Positions 9,470 through 18,613 of a DNA stretch of 64,000 nt are shown piece after piece. Each line of letters opens with the position of its first letter. The first letter of the stretch is position 1. This DNA comes from Candidatus Babelota bacterium (GTDB taxonomy: Bacteria > Babelota > Babeliae > Babelales > Vermiphilaceae), in contig RXKB01000006.1 in assembly GCA_003963225.1 (NCBI GenBank), positions 52,607 to 116,606 on the forward strand, in the 5' to 3' direction. Both the position numbers and the translations under genes were made by a program. The notes under the pieces are model-generated. The model was given only the letters and a program-made list of their open reading frames with translations. It had not been told where the DNA came from and made no database searches.

Positions 9470-10084
9470 ATGAGCAAAACATTGTTTGTGCTATGTGCAC
9501 TTAGTAACTTATTGTTACCTGGATATATAATGGGATGGGCTACGCCCGAGCAAAATGTTAATAATAATGCAAAGTCAAAAGTCAATTTTGGGGGGTCGAT
9601 AAAAGTACACCAGGGGAATAAATGGGATAATATTGAAAATATTACTGTTGATGGCAAGTCGTCACAAATACAAATGCGTGTTTTACCAGAATCATTACCC
9701 CCAATAACACTTAACCAACAGACTGGAAAAAATGAAGTCATATTGAAAGATGATCCCAATGGCAGAGCTGGTTATACTATTTTAAAAATTGATTTGACAG
9801 AGATTAAGTCTTTGGCATCTGTTCCAAATCTTACTTATATTTACAAAGCACAATCAGGTAATGTTACTCATACAGTTACATATGTAGAATTAATAATTAC
9901 TCCAAAAGACAGTGGTTTAAAATCTTATCATTGTTTGGCGCTGGATACAGTAAAAGTAAAGTGGGATGAAAAAAGCTCTGCAGGACCTGTAAACATGGAA
10001 ACGCCAATTGGAGCCATAGCTCTTTTGGAAATTAATACCATGCAGATCCCGGAGCTTCCATCATCGATAAAGAATATTCAATAA
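9470..10084 (+). CDS. Exported protein of unknown function (204 aa)
   Basis: The frame is open from 9395, but ATG 9470 follows an AAAGGAAG ribosome binding site and starts a signal peptide (MSKTLFVLCALSNLLLPGYI). The mature part is a compact beta-rich domain by appearance, with alternating hydrophobic residues and no Cys pair or membrane helix. I do not recognise a family. It is the first of a run of plus-strand genes leading to trxA, with 85 bases between them. Confidence 0.75.
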   Translation: MSKTLFVLCALSNLLLPGYIMGWATPEQNVNNNAKSKVNFGGSIKVHQGNKWDNIENITVDGKSSQIQMRVLPESLPPITLNQQTGKNEVILKDDPNGRAGYTILKIDLTEIKSLASVPNLTYIYKAQSGNVTHTVTYVELIITPKDSGLKSYHCLALDTVKVKWDEKSSAGPVNMETPIGAIALLEINTMQIPELPSSIKNIQ

Positions 10085-10169
10085 ACAGAACAATCTTATG
10101 CTTGTTGCCATAGTAAACTGAGTGTACACTAAGAATAGTCTGTTTTTATCTTGTTTATGAAGGAATTGT

Positions 10170-10493
10170 ATGGCAATTAGTATTTCTAAAGCAAACTATC
10201 AAAAAGATGTTATAGAATCAAAAAAACCGGTTGTTGTTGATGTGTTTGCCGTTTGGTGTGGACCTTGTCAAATGATGAAACCTGTTTTTGCAGATCTTGA
10301 AAAAGAGTTTGAAGAGCAATACGTCTTTGCAACATTAAATGTGGAAGAAGATCGAGATCTTTCTACGGAGCTTGGCGTTACTTCTATTCCCAGCTTTCTT
10401 TTTTTTAATAAGGGTAAATTAATCGCCAAAGAAGTTGGTTTTATTAATGCTGATGTTTTTAAAAAGCTTTTGCGAAACTATTTTAGTCAATAG
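10170..10493 (+). CDS. trxA: Thioredoxin
   Basis: Thioredoxin is the small cytoplasmic disulfide reductant. The 107 aa length is typical, and the active site WCGPC is intact (about residues 28-32), preceded by VVVDVFAVW. The cis-proline segment SIPSFLFF and the later Gly-rich turn are also present. There is no signal peptide, so it acts in the cytoplasm. An AAGGA ribosome binding site lies upstream. It is followed by about 105 AT-rich bases before comM. Confidence 0.95.
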   Translation: MAISISKANYQKDVIESKKPVVVDVFAVWCGPCQMMKPVFADLEKEFEEQYVFATLNVEEDRDLSTELGVTSIPSFLFFNKGKLIAKEVGFINADVFKKLLRNYFSQ

Positions 10494-10599
10494 CAATTTA
10501 AAATTCAGATGCGATTTTATTTTTATTTTGATTTTTTAAATTTGCAAAAAAATTATTTTTCTATAAATATTATATATAAGTTTTATTTATGGAAAATAT

Positions 10600-12132
10600 A
10601 TGCATACAACCGTTTTGTCGGCAACAACTATTGGTACGCAGGCTCATATTGTTGAAGTTGAAGTAGACGTAGCATTTGGCTTAGTGCAATTTTATATTGT
10701 AGGATTGCCAGATACGGCTATTAAAGAAAGTAGCAAGCGTATTTTGGCTGCGCTCAAAAATAGTGGCTGTGCAATTCCTGCAAAAAAAATTACGGTCAAT
10801 CTAGCTCCTGCAGATTTAAAAAAAGAAGGTACTAACTTTGATTTGCCTATTGCTTTAGGTATTTTAATAGCAACGCAACAGCTTGAGCTTTCTAAAGATT
10901 TTATGCAAGATACTCTTTTTTTAGGAGAGCTTTCTTTAGATGGTAGCGTTCGTTTTATTAAAGGAGCGTTAGCAATTGCGTATGATGCCCATGCAATAGG
11001 CAAAAAACGTATGATTATACCCAAACAAAACGCACAAGAAGCGGCTTTAATAAAAGGTATAGAAGTTATTGGTGTAAATCATATAACAGAGCTTATTGCC
11101 TACATCAAGCAAGAAAAGCCTATCGAACCGACTGTTGGCTTTTTACCAGACAATATGATTTCGCATGACCTTGATTTTGCCCAAGTCAAAGGACAGCAAA
11201 TGGCCAAAAGGGCTTTGCAAATTGCAGCAGCAGGCAGACATAATATTTTATTTATTGGCTCTCCTGGTGCTGGCAAAACCATGCTTGCAAAAAGATTGCA
11301 AACCATTATGCCTGCGTTAAGTTTTCAAGAAATGATTGAAACCAGTAAAATTTATTCAATTTGTGGTAAGTTGGTAGATCAGCCACTTATTACGCAGCGA
11401 CCTTTTCGCGCACCTCATCATACCACATCACAAGCTGGTTTGATTGGCGGTGGTTCATACCCCCAACCAGGAGAAATTAGTCTTGCACATCACGGTATTT
11501 TATTTTTAGATGAGCTTACCGAATTTAAGCGTGAAACATTAGAGGCGTTGCGCCAGCCACTTGAAAGTAAAGAAGTGCACATTGCCCGTGTCCATCAGTC
11601 TATTCAATTTCCTGCAGGATTTTTATTGGTAGCCGCATTAAATCCATGCCCGTGTGGTTTTTTTGGTGACAAAAGACGAGAATGTGTTTGCTCAAAAGCA
11701 AGTATTGTCCGTTACTTAAATAAACTTTCAGGACCGCTGCTTGATCGTATCGATCTGCAGGTACAAGTACAAAATGTAACGTATGATACTATTCAAGATA
11801 CCAATGTTGCGCACACCAGTTCTGCAGAACTATATGTTGGTGTTGAAAGGGCAACCAAAATACAGCAAGATCGGTTTAAATCTACTGATAACTTTAACAG
11901 TGGTATGCAGCCGCAAGAAATTGATCGCTTTTGTGTCCTTTCTGAAGATGCGCAAAGAATAGTAAAAAAAGCTTTTGAAAAGCTTAATTTGAGCATGCGT
12001 GGCTATCACAAAATTCTTAAAATAGCCCGTACCATAGCAGACCTTGAAGAGATTGACATTATAACAGGTGCTCACATGCAAGAAGCAGTAATGTATAGAT
12101 CAATTGACAAATATCTTGAGCAACAGAAATAG
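10600..12132 (+). CDS. comM: YifB/ComM family Mg-chelatase-like AAA+ ATPase
   Basis: ComM is a hexameric helicase that promotes branch migration during integration of DNA taken up by natural transformation. The 510 aa protein has the usual N-terminal ChlI-like domain, a Walker A motif GSPGAGKT (about residue 222), the PFRAPHHTTS signature, a Walker B region LFLDELTEF, the Cys-rich CPCGFFGDKRREC insert and a C-terminal Mg-chelatase domain. All family landmarks are present. It ends 3 bases before acpS, so the two are probably cotranscribed. Its presence is relevant to the insertion scars at alaS and mutL. Confidence 0.93.
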   Translation: MHTTVLSATTIGTQAHIVEVEVDVAFGLVQFYIVGLPDTAIKESSKRILAALKNSGCAIPAKKITVNLAPADLKKEGTNFDLPIALGILIATQQLELSKDFMQDTLFLGELSLDGSVRFIKGALAIAYDAHAIGKKRMIIPKQNAQEAALIKGIEVIGVNHITELIAYIKQEKPIEPTVGFLPDNMISHDLDFAQVKGQQMAKRALQIAAAGRHNILFIGSPGAGKTMLAKRLQTIMPALSFQEMIETSKIYSICGKLVDQPLITQRPFRAPHHTTSQAGLIGGGSYPQPGEISLAHHGILFLDELTEFKRETLEALRQPLESKEVHIARVHQSIQFPAGFLLVAALNPCPCGFFGDKRRECVCSKASIVRYLNKLSGPLLDRIDLQVQVQNVTYDTIQDTNVAHTSSAELYVGVERATKIQQDRFKSTDNFNSGMQPQEIDRFCVLSEDAQRIVKKAFEKLNLSMRGYHKILKIARTIADLEEIDIITGAHMQEAVMYRSIDKYLEQQK

Positions 12133-12135
12133 TCT

Positions 12136-12522
12136 ATGATGAAGCAATCTGTTGGTGTTGATATTGTACAAGTAAAACGTTTTGAAAAGTGGAAGAACTG
12201 GTCAGACACAAAATTGAAGCGTATTTTTTCAACAAAAGAGATTGCGTATGCCAAAAGTAATATGATATTTTGTGCACAACGATTGGCAGTCAGATTTGCT
12301 GCAAAAGAAGCATTTTTTAAAGCGTTTCAACATTTATTTCCTCAAAAAAAAATAAGTCTGTTAAAAATTATGTTGGCTGTTTCTGTTGAAAAAAGATTAT
12401 GCGGGAGACCTTACTTAAAAGTAGCATATGATAAGCTTTTTATTGATCCATTAACCACTAGTATTTCAATTTCTCATACAGATTGCTGTGCAATTGCAGT
12501 TGTTCAATTGCACAGCAAATAA
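12136..12522 (+). CDS. acpS: Holo-[acyl-carrier-protein] synthase
   Basis: AcpS transfers 4'-phosphopantetheine from CoA to a serine of acyl carrier protein. The 128 aa protein has the metal-binding VGVDIVQVKRFE segment at the start, the conserved RFAAKEAFFKAF motif (about residues 55-66) and the ISISHTD C-terminal motif, so it looks functional. The start ATGATG lies 4 bases after the comM stop. The final codons also form the left arm of an intrinsic terminator, so the operon ends here. Confidence 0.93.
   Translation: MMKQSVGVDIVQVKRFEKWKNWSDTKLKRIFSTKEIAYAKSNMIFCAQRLAVRFAAKEAFFKAFQHLFPQKKISLLKIMLAVSVEKRLCGRPYLKVAYDKLFIDPLTTSISISHTDCCAIAVVQLHSK
12483..12518 (+). terminator. Intrinsic terminator overlapping the acpS 3' end
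   Basis: A perfect 14-bp stem (arms 12483-12496 and 12505-12518, 8-base loop) is followed by an AT stretch with eight T residues. The stem lies inside the last codons of acpS, so the coding and termination signals overlap. Confidence 0.8.
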
Positions 12523-12571
12523 TTTTTTTTAATAACAATATATCTGTGAGTATTTGTCATTGTTAAGCTAT

Positions 12572-13423
12572 TCAAAAATGGTACGTATCAAAAATATTTG
12601 GGCTTATATAATAAAATGGTATTTTGCCATAAGCAGCATCTTTATTTTGAAAATTCACAAAAGCAGGTGATAGAATTTTATTCAATAATTTTGAATTTTC
12701 AGCAAAGCGTTCTCTAATTGGTAAATCAGAAAAATTACCAAAATATTCTTCTGCCATAGGACAAGTATTAAAAATCGCTGGCTTTTGATTAATCATTTTT
12801 ATCAATACAAATAATTCTGCAAATTCGTAATTACCTAATGCAAAGTCTTCTTTGGTTGATTTAAACTTAAGAGCATTAATTTGATTGCGATTTGGAATAT
12901 TCAATGTATTAATAATTGCATCCTTATTTTTTTTTAACTCTTGAAGTTGAGATCTACCCTGATATAGTTTTTTATAAGTTAATCCTTTTGTTGTAAAGAT
13001 TTCTTGATCATATGTCAATGAGTCATTTGTAAATAGTTCGCCGGTTATTGTAGAGCTGTCAATATTGGGATGTTCTTCTTTTATTTTGTTTAACAAATCT
13101 TGCAAATTGCTTTGTGAGCTTATATGAGCAACAACTGTTTTTTTACCAAAATCAAGTAATAAAAGTTGGCATGGTTGCAATGGTCCAACAAGTGCGCAAT
13201 GGTTACTATTATTATCTAAAACAGTATAACATGTCTCTTGTAAAAGCAAGCAATTTTTCTTTTCTTCTGGCGTTATTGAAGAGTAAGGGTGCCCCAAAAA
13301 GACTGGTTCCAGCCCTTTTCCAGGAAATAATTCTAAATAAGAAACAGGTGATTTTTGCGATGCAACAATAGCTGAACATGAAACAATAATATTTAATATG
13401 ATCAATTTTTTTTTAAAAAACAT
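12572..13423 (-). CDS. Exported protein of unknown function (283 aa)
   Basis: The start is ATG 13423, which follows a strong GGAAG ribosome binding site; the 13 extra codons upstream are unlikely to be translated. The N-terminus is a signal peptide (FFKKKLIILNIIVSCSAIVA). The mature protein is globular in composition, with a Cys-containing segment in the first 100 residues (LLLQETC, NSNHCALVGPLQPCQLL) and no C-terminal membrane helix. I see no known domain. It points toward acpS and converges with it. Confidence 0.72.
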   Translation of the reverse strand: MFFKKKLIILNIIVSCSAIVASQKSPVSYLELFPGKGLEPVFLGHPYSSITPEEKKNCLLLQETCYTVLDNNSNHCALVGPLQPCQLLLLDFGKKTVVAHISSQSNLQDLLNKIKEEHPNIDSSTITGELFTNDSLTYDQEIFTTKGLTYKKLYQGRSQLQELKKNKDAIINTLNIPNRNQINALKFKSTKEDFALGNYEFAELFVLIKMINQKPAIFNTCPMAEEYFGNFSDLPIRERFAENSKLLNKILSPAFVNFQNKDAAYGKIPFYYISPNIFDTYHF

Positions 13424-13503
13424 AGTTCTTCCAAAATTTATAAAAAAAATAAAATACAACATTGCTATTGTACCCTGTTTGTATTATTAATCAATAAAAT
13501 GAA

Positions 13504-14180
13504 TTAAAATAATGGTTTATTTTTATGCTTAAGAATTTTATTTTCAAAAACAAGCTTTAGCATTATATCAAAAAAGGGAAATTGCGATAGTTAAATCTAT
13601 ACTCGGATTCTTTAAGATGAATGAAAAACTTGTGAGAAGCACTACCGTTAAATTTAGCGAGTCTACGCTTTGCAAAAGACCAGAAAGATTCAATCCCATT
13701 CACATGATTTTTGCCACGGGCGCAAACTCGTTGTGGCTGTGAAAAACCCGATAATGATCATACCCATTTAAAATAAGGTCATCGTACGCTTTCCAGCGGT
13801 CTGTATAAATGGTTGAGCCTTCTAAAATTTATAGGCATTAGCTCTTCTTTTGAGCAGTTTTTTACAACAAAAATGTGCACTTTTTTGTCCCGTTTAGTAT
13901 GCCAAAGACAGGCGTTTTGCCTGCAGCACCCCAACTCCGTTTGCCTTGTATTTGTTGTGCGCCAAAACAACTTTCATCAAGCTCAAATTCGCCTTCAGTT
14001 TCACTTTGTTCGTGCTACTATTTTTTCTCGAAATAGGTTATAATAACGATCAATTGTTTTGCGATTAAAACCTAACATTTTTGCTGCTTTTGTTGCTGGA
14101 AGATCTTCACAAAAAAGTTTCAAAATTTTTTTTTATTTTATATGTTGATATTTTACTGTATTTATACATATTTCCAGCAT
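13504..14180 (-). pseudogene. Decayed IS1595-family (ISXO2-like) transposase
   Basis: Reading the minus strand with about four frame changes and one in-frame stop gives a recognisable IS1595-type transposase. The segments in order are a zinc-free helix-turn-helix part (LPATKAAKMLGFNRKTIDRYY), EGEFELDESCFG with the first catalytic Asp, KRSWGAAGKTPVFGI, TIYTDRWKAYDDL with the second Asp, and NHVNGIESFWSFAKRRLAKFNG with the H-N-x-E-x-F-W motif. Frameshifts near 13985, 13925, 13825 and 13720 make it inactive. A GGGTCTTGCCC element at 14199-14209 could be one inverted end; I found no matching right end. Confidence 0.82.
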
Positions 14181-14238
14181 ACCTTTTTTATTTATGCTGG
14201 GCAAGACCCTAATAAAATAACAATGCGCATAATTTTTA

Positions 14239-14325
14239 TCATAAATAGTGACCAATAATAGAAGCAATGTTTATGTTAGTACTCAAGTGCCCGCCACCTT
14301 GCAGGCTTGTTTTTTGTGCTCCATT
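14239..14325 (-). pseudogene. Displaced fragment of an alaS 3' end (last 28 codons plus stop)
   Basis: On the minus strand this reads in the alaS frame as NGAQKTSLQGGGHL followed by STNINIASIIGHYL and a TGA stop. The C-terminus of the intact AlaS encoded just upstream reads CGAQKTSLQGGGHL, then IKKVDIGSIIDHHLG and stop. About 19 of 28 residues match and the reading frame ends at nearly the same place. The nucleotide sequence is diverged outside a 34-bp perfect repeat, so it is not a fresh copy. It lies directly after the stop of the gene at 14328-15881, on the side away from alaS. Confidence 0.85.
14283..14316. repeat. 34-bp direct repeat, copy in the displaced alaS tail
   Basis: This stretch is identical over 34 bases to 15925-15958 inside intact alaS and encodes the conserved KTSLQGGGHL region. 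The two copies bracket the gene at 14328-15881, like the core of a recombination event. Confidence 0.9.
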
Positions 14326-14327
14326 TT

Positions 14328-15881
14328 TTACTTTAATAAAAACATGCTACTAAAATATGTGTTATAATATAACATGATACATGCACAAACAAATATATAA
14401 AAATAGCCGTTTTTAAAAGTGCTTTTTAGTAATTTATATATAATAATAAATTGATTAGAAGATTTTTTGTTTTCGCTCTTTTTTGCGTTGTTATTAATCT
14501 GTTCTACATTGGCCTGTGGATTTAATTTTGCAGAAGAATCTTTTGGACACAATGTATCTATTGAATTATTTGTCTTTTGATTCTCTATCTTGTCTATAAC
14601 ATTATTTTTTATGTCGGGCGGAGTACTTTCTGAATCTGATTCCGATAAATCATTATTCTGTTTCTTGTATGCATTTCTATATATCATTCTTACTATTTTA
14701 TTTTTTGAATGTTCATTCCAAGGAGTATTTTTTGTGCTTACCCGTTCAATAGATTGTTTTTTGTTGCTTAGGGGGTGGTCGTTAAAGCTATCAGCACAAA
14801 AGGACTGATCATGTGGCTGTGAATCAAAATAGTATATGATATCGAATAAATCAATGCCTGGTGACATTGCCTTTTTTATTTCGGGGTAATCGTTTGCTAA
14901 AAATAAATTGAGATCTATGACTATTTTTTGCGATGCAGTATATAATATTAAAGAGTTATCTATTAGGACTATGTTAATTGGGCATAAATGATTTTTGTTT
15001 TCTATAATAACTCTTTTATGTGATATAAAATTTTTTTCTCCCTTTGAATATGTTTTTCTATAATTAACATCAAACGAATATATGTCTATACAATATTGAT
15101 TCTTATAATTTAATTCATCGTTGAGGCTTGAAATAACTATAAGATTGTCTAACGAATACGTACGTTCCTTAATATTATCAAAGTAAATAGCTTTTGGGAT
15201 CAGAGTATTTTCAATATTTATTTTTATAATTGTTTTTTTATTTGTCAATTGATCATGTATAAAAATAGTGTTATTTTTTCCATCTAAGCTACATATTGCT
15301 AGCATATTTAACGATGAATTTACTAACAAGTAATTGTCCGCCGTCTCTTTTTTAGAATGCATTTGTACAGTGCAGGATTTATTATCGTTGCTTACTATAT
15401 TAAAAAATGGAGGAATATTATTTTTAAAAGGAAAAGGATATTCCTCAAAATCATCAACAAAGACATTCGCTTTTTTGTTTATTAATATATTTAAAATTAA
15501 TTCTACTTCGCTTTCTTTTAGACTTAGCTCTTGATTGTTCCTAGGTTTAATTATTATAGACAACGGGAAAGTCTGTTTTAATGTAATATGGTATTGGTTA
15601 TTTTCATAAAAGTATGCTTTAATATGTTCGTTTACAAATTTTTCGAGGTCTGAAATTGCAACTTTACTTATGTGTTGATCCGAATGACTGTTCGATCCAT
15701 AATGCTTAAATAACTCATTTTTTTCTAGCAAATGATTGGTGATATATCCTTTTGCTTGTTCATTTTCACCACATTTTGTTAATAAAAAAAACCGTTGCTG
15801 ATCAAAATTGTCCATCGAAAAAATAGCTTTTGATGTGTATAGCAATAATAGAATAAAAATACGCATCGGGATGATGATCAT
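14328..15881 (-). CDS. Exported protein with C-terminal membrane helix, inserted behind alaS
   Basis: I do not recognise this 517 aa protein. Its ATG overlaps the alaS stop (ATGA); ATG 15866 is an alternative. The N-terminus (MRIFILLLLYTSKAIFS) looks like a signal peptide. The middle (about residues 100-350) is beta-rich in appearance, with repeated hydrophobic strands and turn residues. Residues about 385-470 are polar and low in complexity. A hydrophobic helix (NGYFYIFVCACIMLYYN) lies about 15 residues from the end. The gene fills the space between intact alaS and the displaced alaS tail, which begins 2 bases after its stop, so it appears to have entered as a unit. Confidence 0.75.
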   Translation of the reverse strand: MIIIPMRIFILLLLYTSKAIFSMDNFDQQRFFLLTKCGENEQAKGYITNHLLEKNELFKHYGSNSHSDQHISKVAISDLEKFVNEHIKAYFYENNQYHITLKQTFPLSIIIKPRNNQELSLKESEVELILNILINKKANVFVDDFEEYPFPFKNNIPPFFNIVSNDNKSCTVQMHSKKETADNYLLVNSSLNMLAICSLDGKNNTIFIHDQLTNKKTIIKINIENTLIPKAIYFDNIKERTYSLDNLIVISSLNDELNYKNQYCIDIYSFDVNYRKTYSKGEKNFISHKRVIIENKNHLCPINIVLIDNSLILYTASQKIVIDLNLFLANDYPEIKKAMSPGIDLFDIIYYFDSQPHDQSFCADSFNDHPLSNKKQSIERVSTKNTPWNEHSKNKIVRMIYRNAYKKQNNDLSESDSESTPPDIKNNVIDKIENQKTNNSIDTLCPKDSSAKLNPQANVEQINNNAKKSENKKSSNQFIIIYKLLKSTFKNGYFYIFVCACIMLYYNTYFSSMFLLK

Positions 15882-18472
15882 CCTAAATGATGATCAATAA
15901 TAGAACCGATATCGACCTTTTTAATCAAGTGCCCGCCACCTTGCAGGCTTGTTTTTTGCGCGCCGCATTTTAGACCATATTCATTTTTTAGCTGATCGGC
16001 TAAACCATTAAAATTAATAGTAGCTATGTATTCTGGTGATGCGGTCAACAACAAAGAGACTTCTTGCTTGTTATTTTTGCGCATTAAAAATACTACCCCT
16101 TTTGCTTTTTGCAAAATTGCTGTTGCTATATCTTGTAACAAAACACCGTCAATATTAATGTTTTCAACAATATATACAGGAACAGATTTAATAACCGTAC
16201 TGTGTTGCAGCCAGGTGGGTACTAAGGCATGGACTAAATCCAATTTTGTTTTTTTAAGTTCTGTTTCTAATGCTTTTTTCTCTGTTTTTTGTTTTTCTAT
16301 AGTTGCATCCACTTCATTTATTTTAATTTTTGCATCAACGCTTATTCTTTTTATTGAACTATACGTGTGTTGAAATAGTTTTAGCGCTTCAGGTCCTGTT
16401 AAAGCAATAATCCGTTTTTGACCAGCAGCAAGCGAAAGGAGTTCGGTAATTTTGAACACTCCAATATCACCTGTTGCACGTACGTGTGTTCCTCCACACA
16501 ATTCTACAGAGAAGTTAGGCACATCAATGACACGTACTTTTTCTGGTGTATATTTATCGCCAAAAAATGCTAAAGCACCTTTGTTTGTTGCTTCTTTTAA
16601 AGACATGTATGAAATAGAGAGTGGTATATTTTCCATAATTTTATTATTCACAATCTGTTCTACGGCTTCTATATCTTGTTGTGTAATTTGGCTATTACAT
16701 GAAAAATCAAAGCGTAAGTAATCTGGATGTACCAATGACCCTGCTTGTTTAATTTGATTGCCAAAACGTTGCATAAGCGCTGCCTGTAATAAGTGTGTTG
16801 CGGTATGATTTTTCATTGCATTTGTTCGTAGTTCTTTGTTAACACGGCAAGTAACAGACATGCCAATAGTTAAATCAACAGGTGCTACAATAGATGCAGC
16901 AATTGCTTGTTGTATGTAACGAACTTGTAATAATGGCGCAGTGTGCATATGTTCAATATCTAGCCAACCATTGTCAGGTACTTGTCCACCGCCAACAATA
17001 AAAAAGGGTGATTTGTGGGTAATCACAAAACAGGTTGCGCCTGCAGGTACTTTATCTATCAATTGATTGTCCATAATTAAGCCAATAATGGTAGATTGTG
17101 TTACTAGTTCTTCATACCCGGTAAATATTGTTTTCATAGAATCAGGCAGTGCCAAATGTGCAAGAACATCTACTGTTTTATTGCCAGACTTATTTTTTTG
17201 TTCTTCCATTGCCTGTTCAAAGCCTTTTTGATCAACAGTAAACCCTTTTTGCCATGCAGCAGCACAGGTTATTTCAAAAGGAAAACCGTAAGTGTCATAT
17301 AGCTTAAACGCGTCAATACCACCAATAGATTTTGTCTCTCTATTTTTTGCAAAAAGCTCGTCAAGCAGTTGCATGCCACGCACTAAATTGCTGGTAAACT
17401 TTTCAATCTCGTCGTGCAAAGTATTCCATATCAACTGACTATTTTGTTGCAGTTCTGGATATAATAACCCGTATTGTGCAATAACTGTTTTAGAAAGCTC
17501 AGGAAAAATATTTTGTTGAGTTAATTTTTGGGTAAATAAAGCAGCTCTGCGAATAATTTTACGTAAAACATATCCGCGACCTTCGTTTGAAGGAACGCAG
17601 CCTGCAGCAATTAAAAAGGTAGTTGATCTGATATGATCTGCAAGTACATGAAAAGCAGCTTTTAACTCATCTGTCTGGCTGTTGTACGATTGCCCAACAA
17701 GCTTTTCTGTTGCTTCTATAATAGGATAAAAAAGGTCTGTGTGGTAGACAGAGTTTTTTTGTTGGACAACAGAGGCAAGGCGCTCAAGACCCATGCCTGT
17801 GTCGACACCTGTTTTTTTAAGAGGGACCAAGGTACCATCTAGCTGCCGGTCATATTGCATAAATACAAGGTTCCATATTTCTAAAAATCGCTCACCACCA
17901 GTTGCAGGGCTTTCTTTGTCATCGCCATATTTACTTCCTCGGTCAACAAAAATTTCTGTGCATGGACCACACGGGCCAACATCACCCATCTGCCAAAAAT
18001 TAGATTCTGCACCAAGCCTATATATTTTTTCTTTTGGAATGCCAACTACTGTGTGCCAAATGTCATATGCTTGGTCATCTGTTTCAAAAACAGTGACGTA
18101 CAACTGTTCTTTTGGTAGTCCAATATGCTCTGTTAAAAATTCCCAGGCATACACAATTGCTTCTTGTTTAAAATAATCACCAAAGGAAAAATTGCCCATC
18201 ATTTCAAAAAAAGTTAAATGTCTTTTGGTAAAGCCTACGTTATCTAAATCATTATGCTTTCCGCCGGCGCGCACACACTTTTGAATGGTCACTGCACGAT
18301 TATATGAGCGTGTTTCAAGCCCTAAAAACATGTCTTTAAACTGATTCATCCCAGCGTTGGTAAAAAGAATAGTTGGGTCTTGAGCTGGAATTAAAGATGA
18401 ACTTTCAACTAAAGTATGTTTTTTTGAACCAAAAAAAGCGAAAAATTTTGCACGAATATCTAAAGATTGCAT
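15878..18472 (-). CDS. alaS: Alanyl-tRNA synthetase
   Basis: AlaS charges tRNA-Ala and edits mischarged Ser and Gly. The start is ATG 18472 (MQSLDIRAKFFAFF), which has an AAAGGA ribosome binding site; the longer frame adds 12 unlikely residues. The class II core (LFTNAGMNQFKD, KCVRAGGKHNDL, TGMGLERL), the editing domain with HTATH and CGGTH zinc ligands, and the C-terminal C-Ala domain ending in SLQGGGH are all present. The length (about 864 aa) is normal. The last 30 codons have a diverged second copy at 14239-14325, which suggests that the present 3' end may be recombinant. Confidence 0.97.
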   Translation of the reverse strand: MQSLDIRAKFFAFFGSKKHTLVESSSLIPAQDPTILFTNAGMNQFKDMFLGLETRSYNRAVTIQKCVRAGGKHNDLDNVGFTKRHLTFFEMMGNFSFGDYFKQEAIVYAWEFLTEHIGLPKEQLYVTVFETDDQAYDIWHTVVGIPKEKIYRLGAESNFWQMGDVGPCGPCTEIFVDRGSKYGDDKESPATGGERFLEIWNLVFMQYDRQLDGTLVPLKKTGVDTGMGLERLASVVQQKNSVYHTDLFYPIIEATEKLVGQSYNSQTDELKAAFHVLADHIRSTTFLIAAGCVPSNEGRGYVLRKIIRRAALFTQKLTQQNIFPELSKTVIAQYGLLYPELQQNSQLIWNTLHDEIEKFTSNLVRGMQLLDELFAKNRETKSIGGIDAFKLYDTYGFPFEITCAAAWQKGFTVDQKGFEQAMEEQKNKSGNKTVDVLAHLALPDSMKTIFTGYEELVTQSTIIGLIMDNQLIDKVPAGATCFVITHKSPFFIVGGGQVPDNGWLDIEHMHTAPLLQVRYIQQAIAASIVAPVDLTIGMSVTCRVNKELRTNAMKNHTATHLLQAALMQRFGNQIKQAGSLVHPDYLRFDFSCNSQITQQDIEAVEQIVNNKIMENIPLSISYMSLKEATNKGALAFFGDKYTPEKVRVIDVPNFSVELCGGTHVRATGDIGVFKITELLSLAAGQKRIIALTGPEALKLFQHTYSSIKRISVDAKIKINEVDATIEKQKTEKKALETELKKTKLDLVHALVPTWLQHSTVIKSVPVYIVENINIDGVLLQDIATAILQKAKGVVFLMRKNNKQEVSLLLTASPEYIATINFNGLADQLKNEYGLKCGAQKTSLQGGGHLIKKVDIGSIIDHHLG
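15925..15958. repeat. 34-bp direct repeat, copy in intact alaS
   Basis: This is the partner of 14283-14316. It lies about 45 bases before the alaS stop codon. Identity ends sharply on both sides (one base plus codon-level differences), as expected for a crossover region or for a highly constrained motif. Confidence 0.9.
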
Positions 18473-18613
18473 GGCGTCCTTTGTCAGGATAAGAAAAGAA
18501 AAAGACAATTATGTAACAATTCTAATTCACTGCATAAAATAATCAATGTATTAATAATCAAAATTTTATATTTACTTTGAATATGAATGTGCGATAGTCA
18601 CGTGCTTTTATTT

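Noticed and set aside
13466..13503. Right inverted end of the IS1595 remnant
   Set aside because: No sequence here matches the GGGTCTTGCCC element at the other side.
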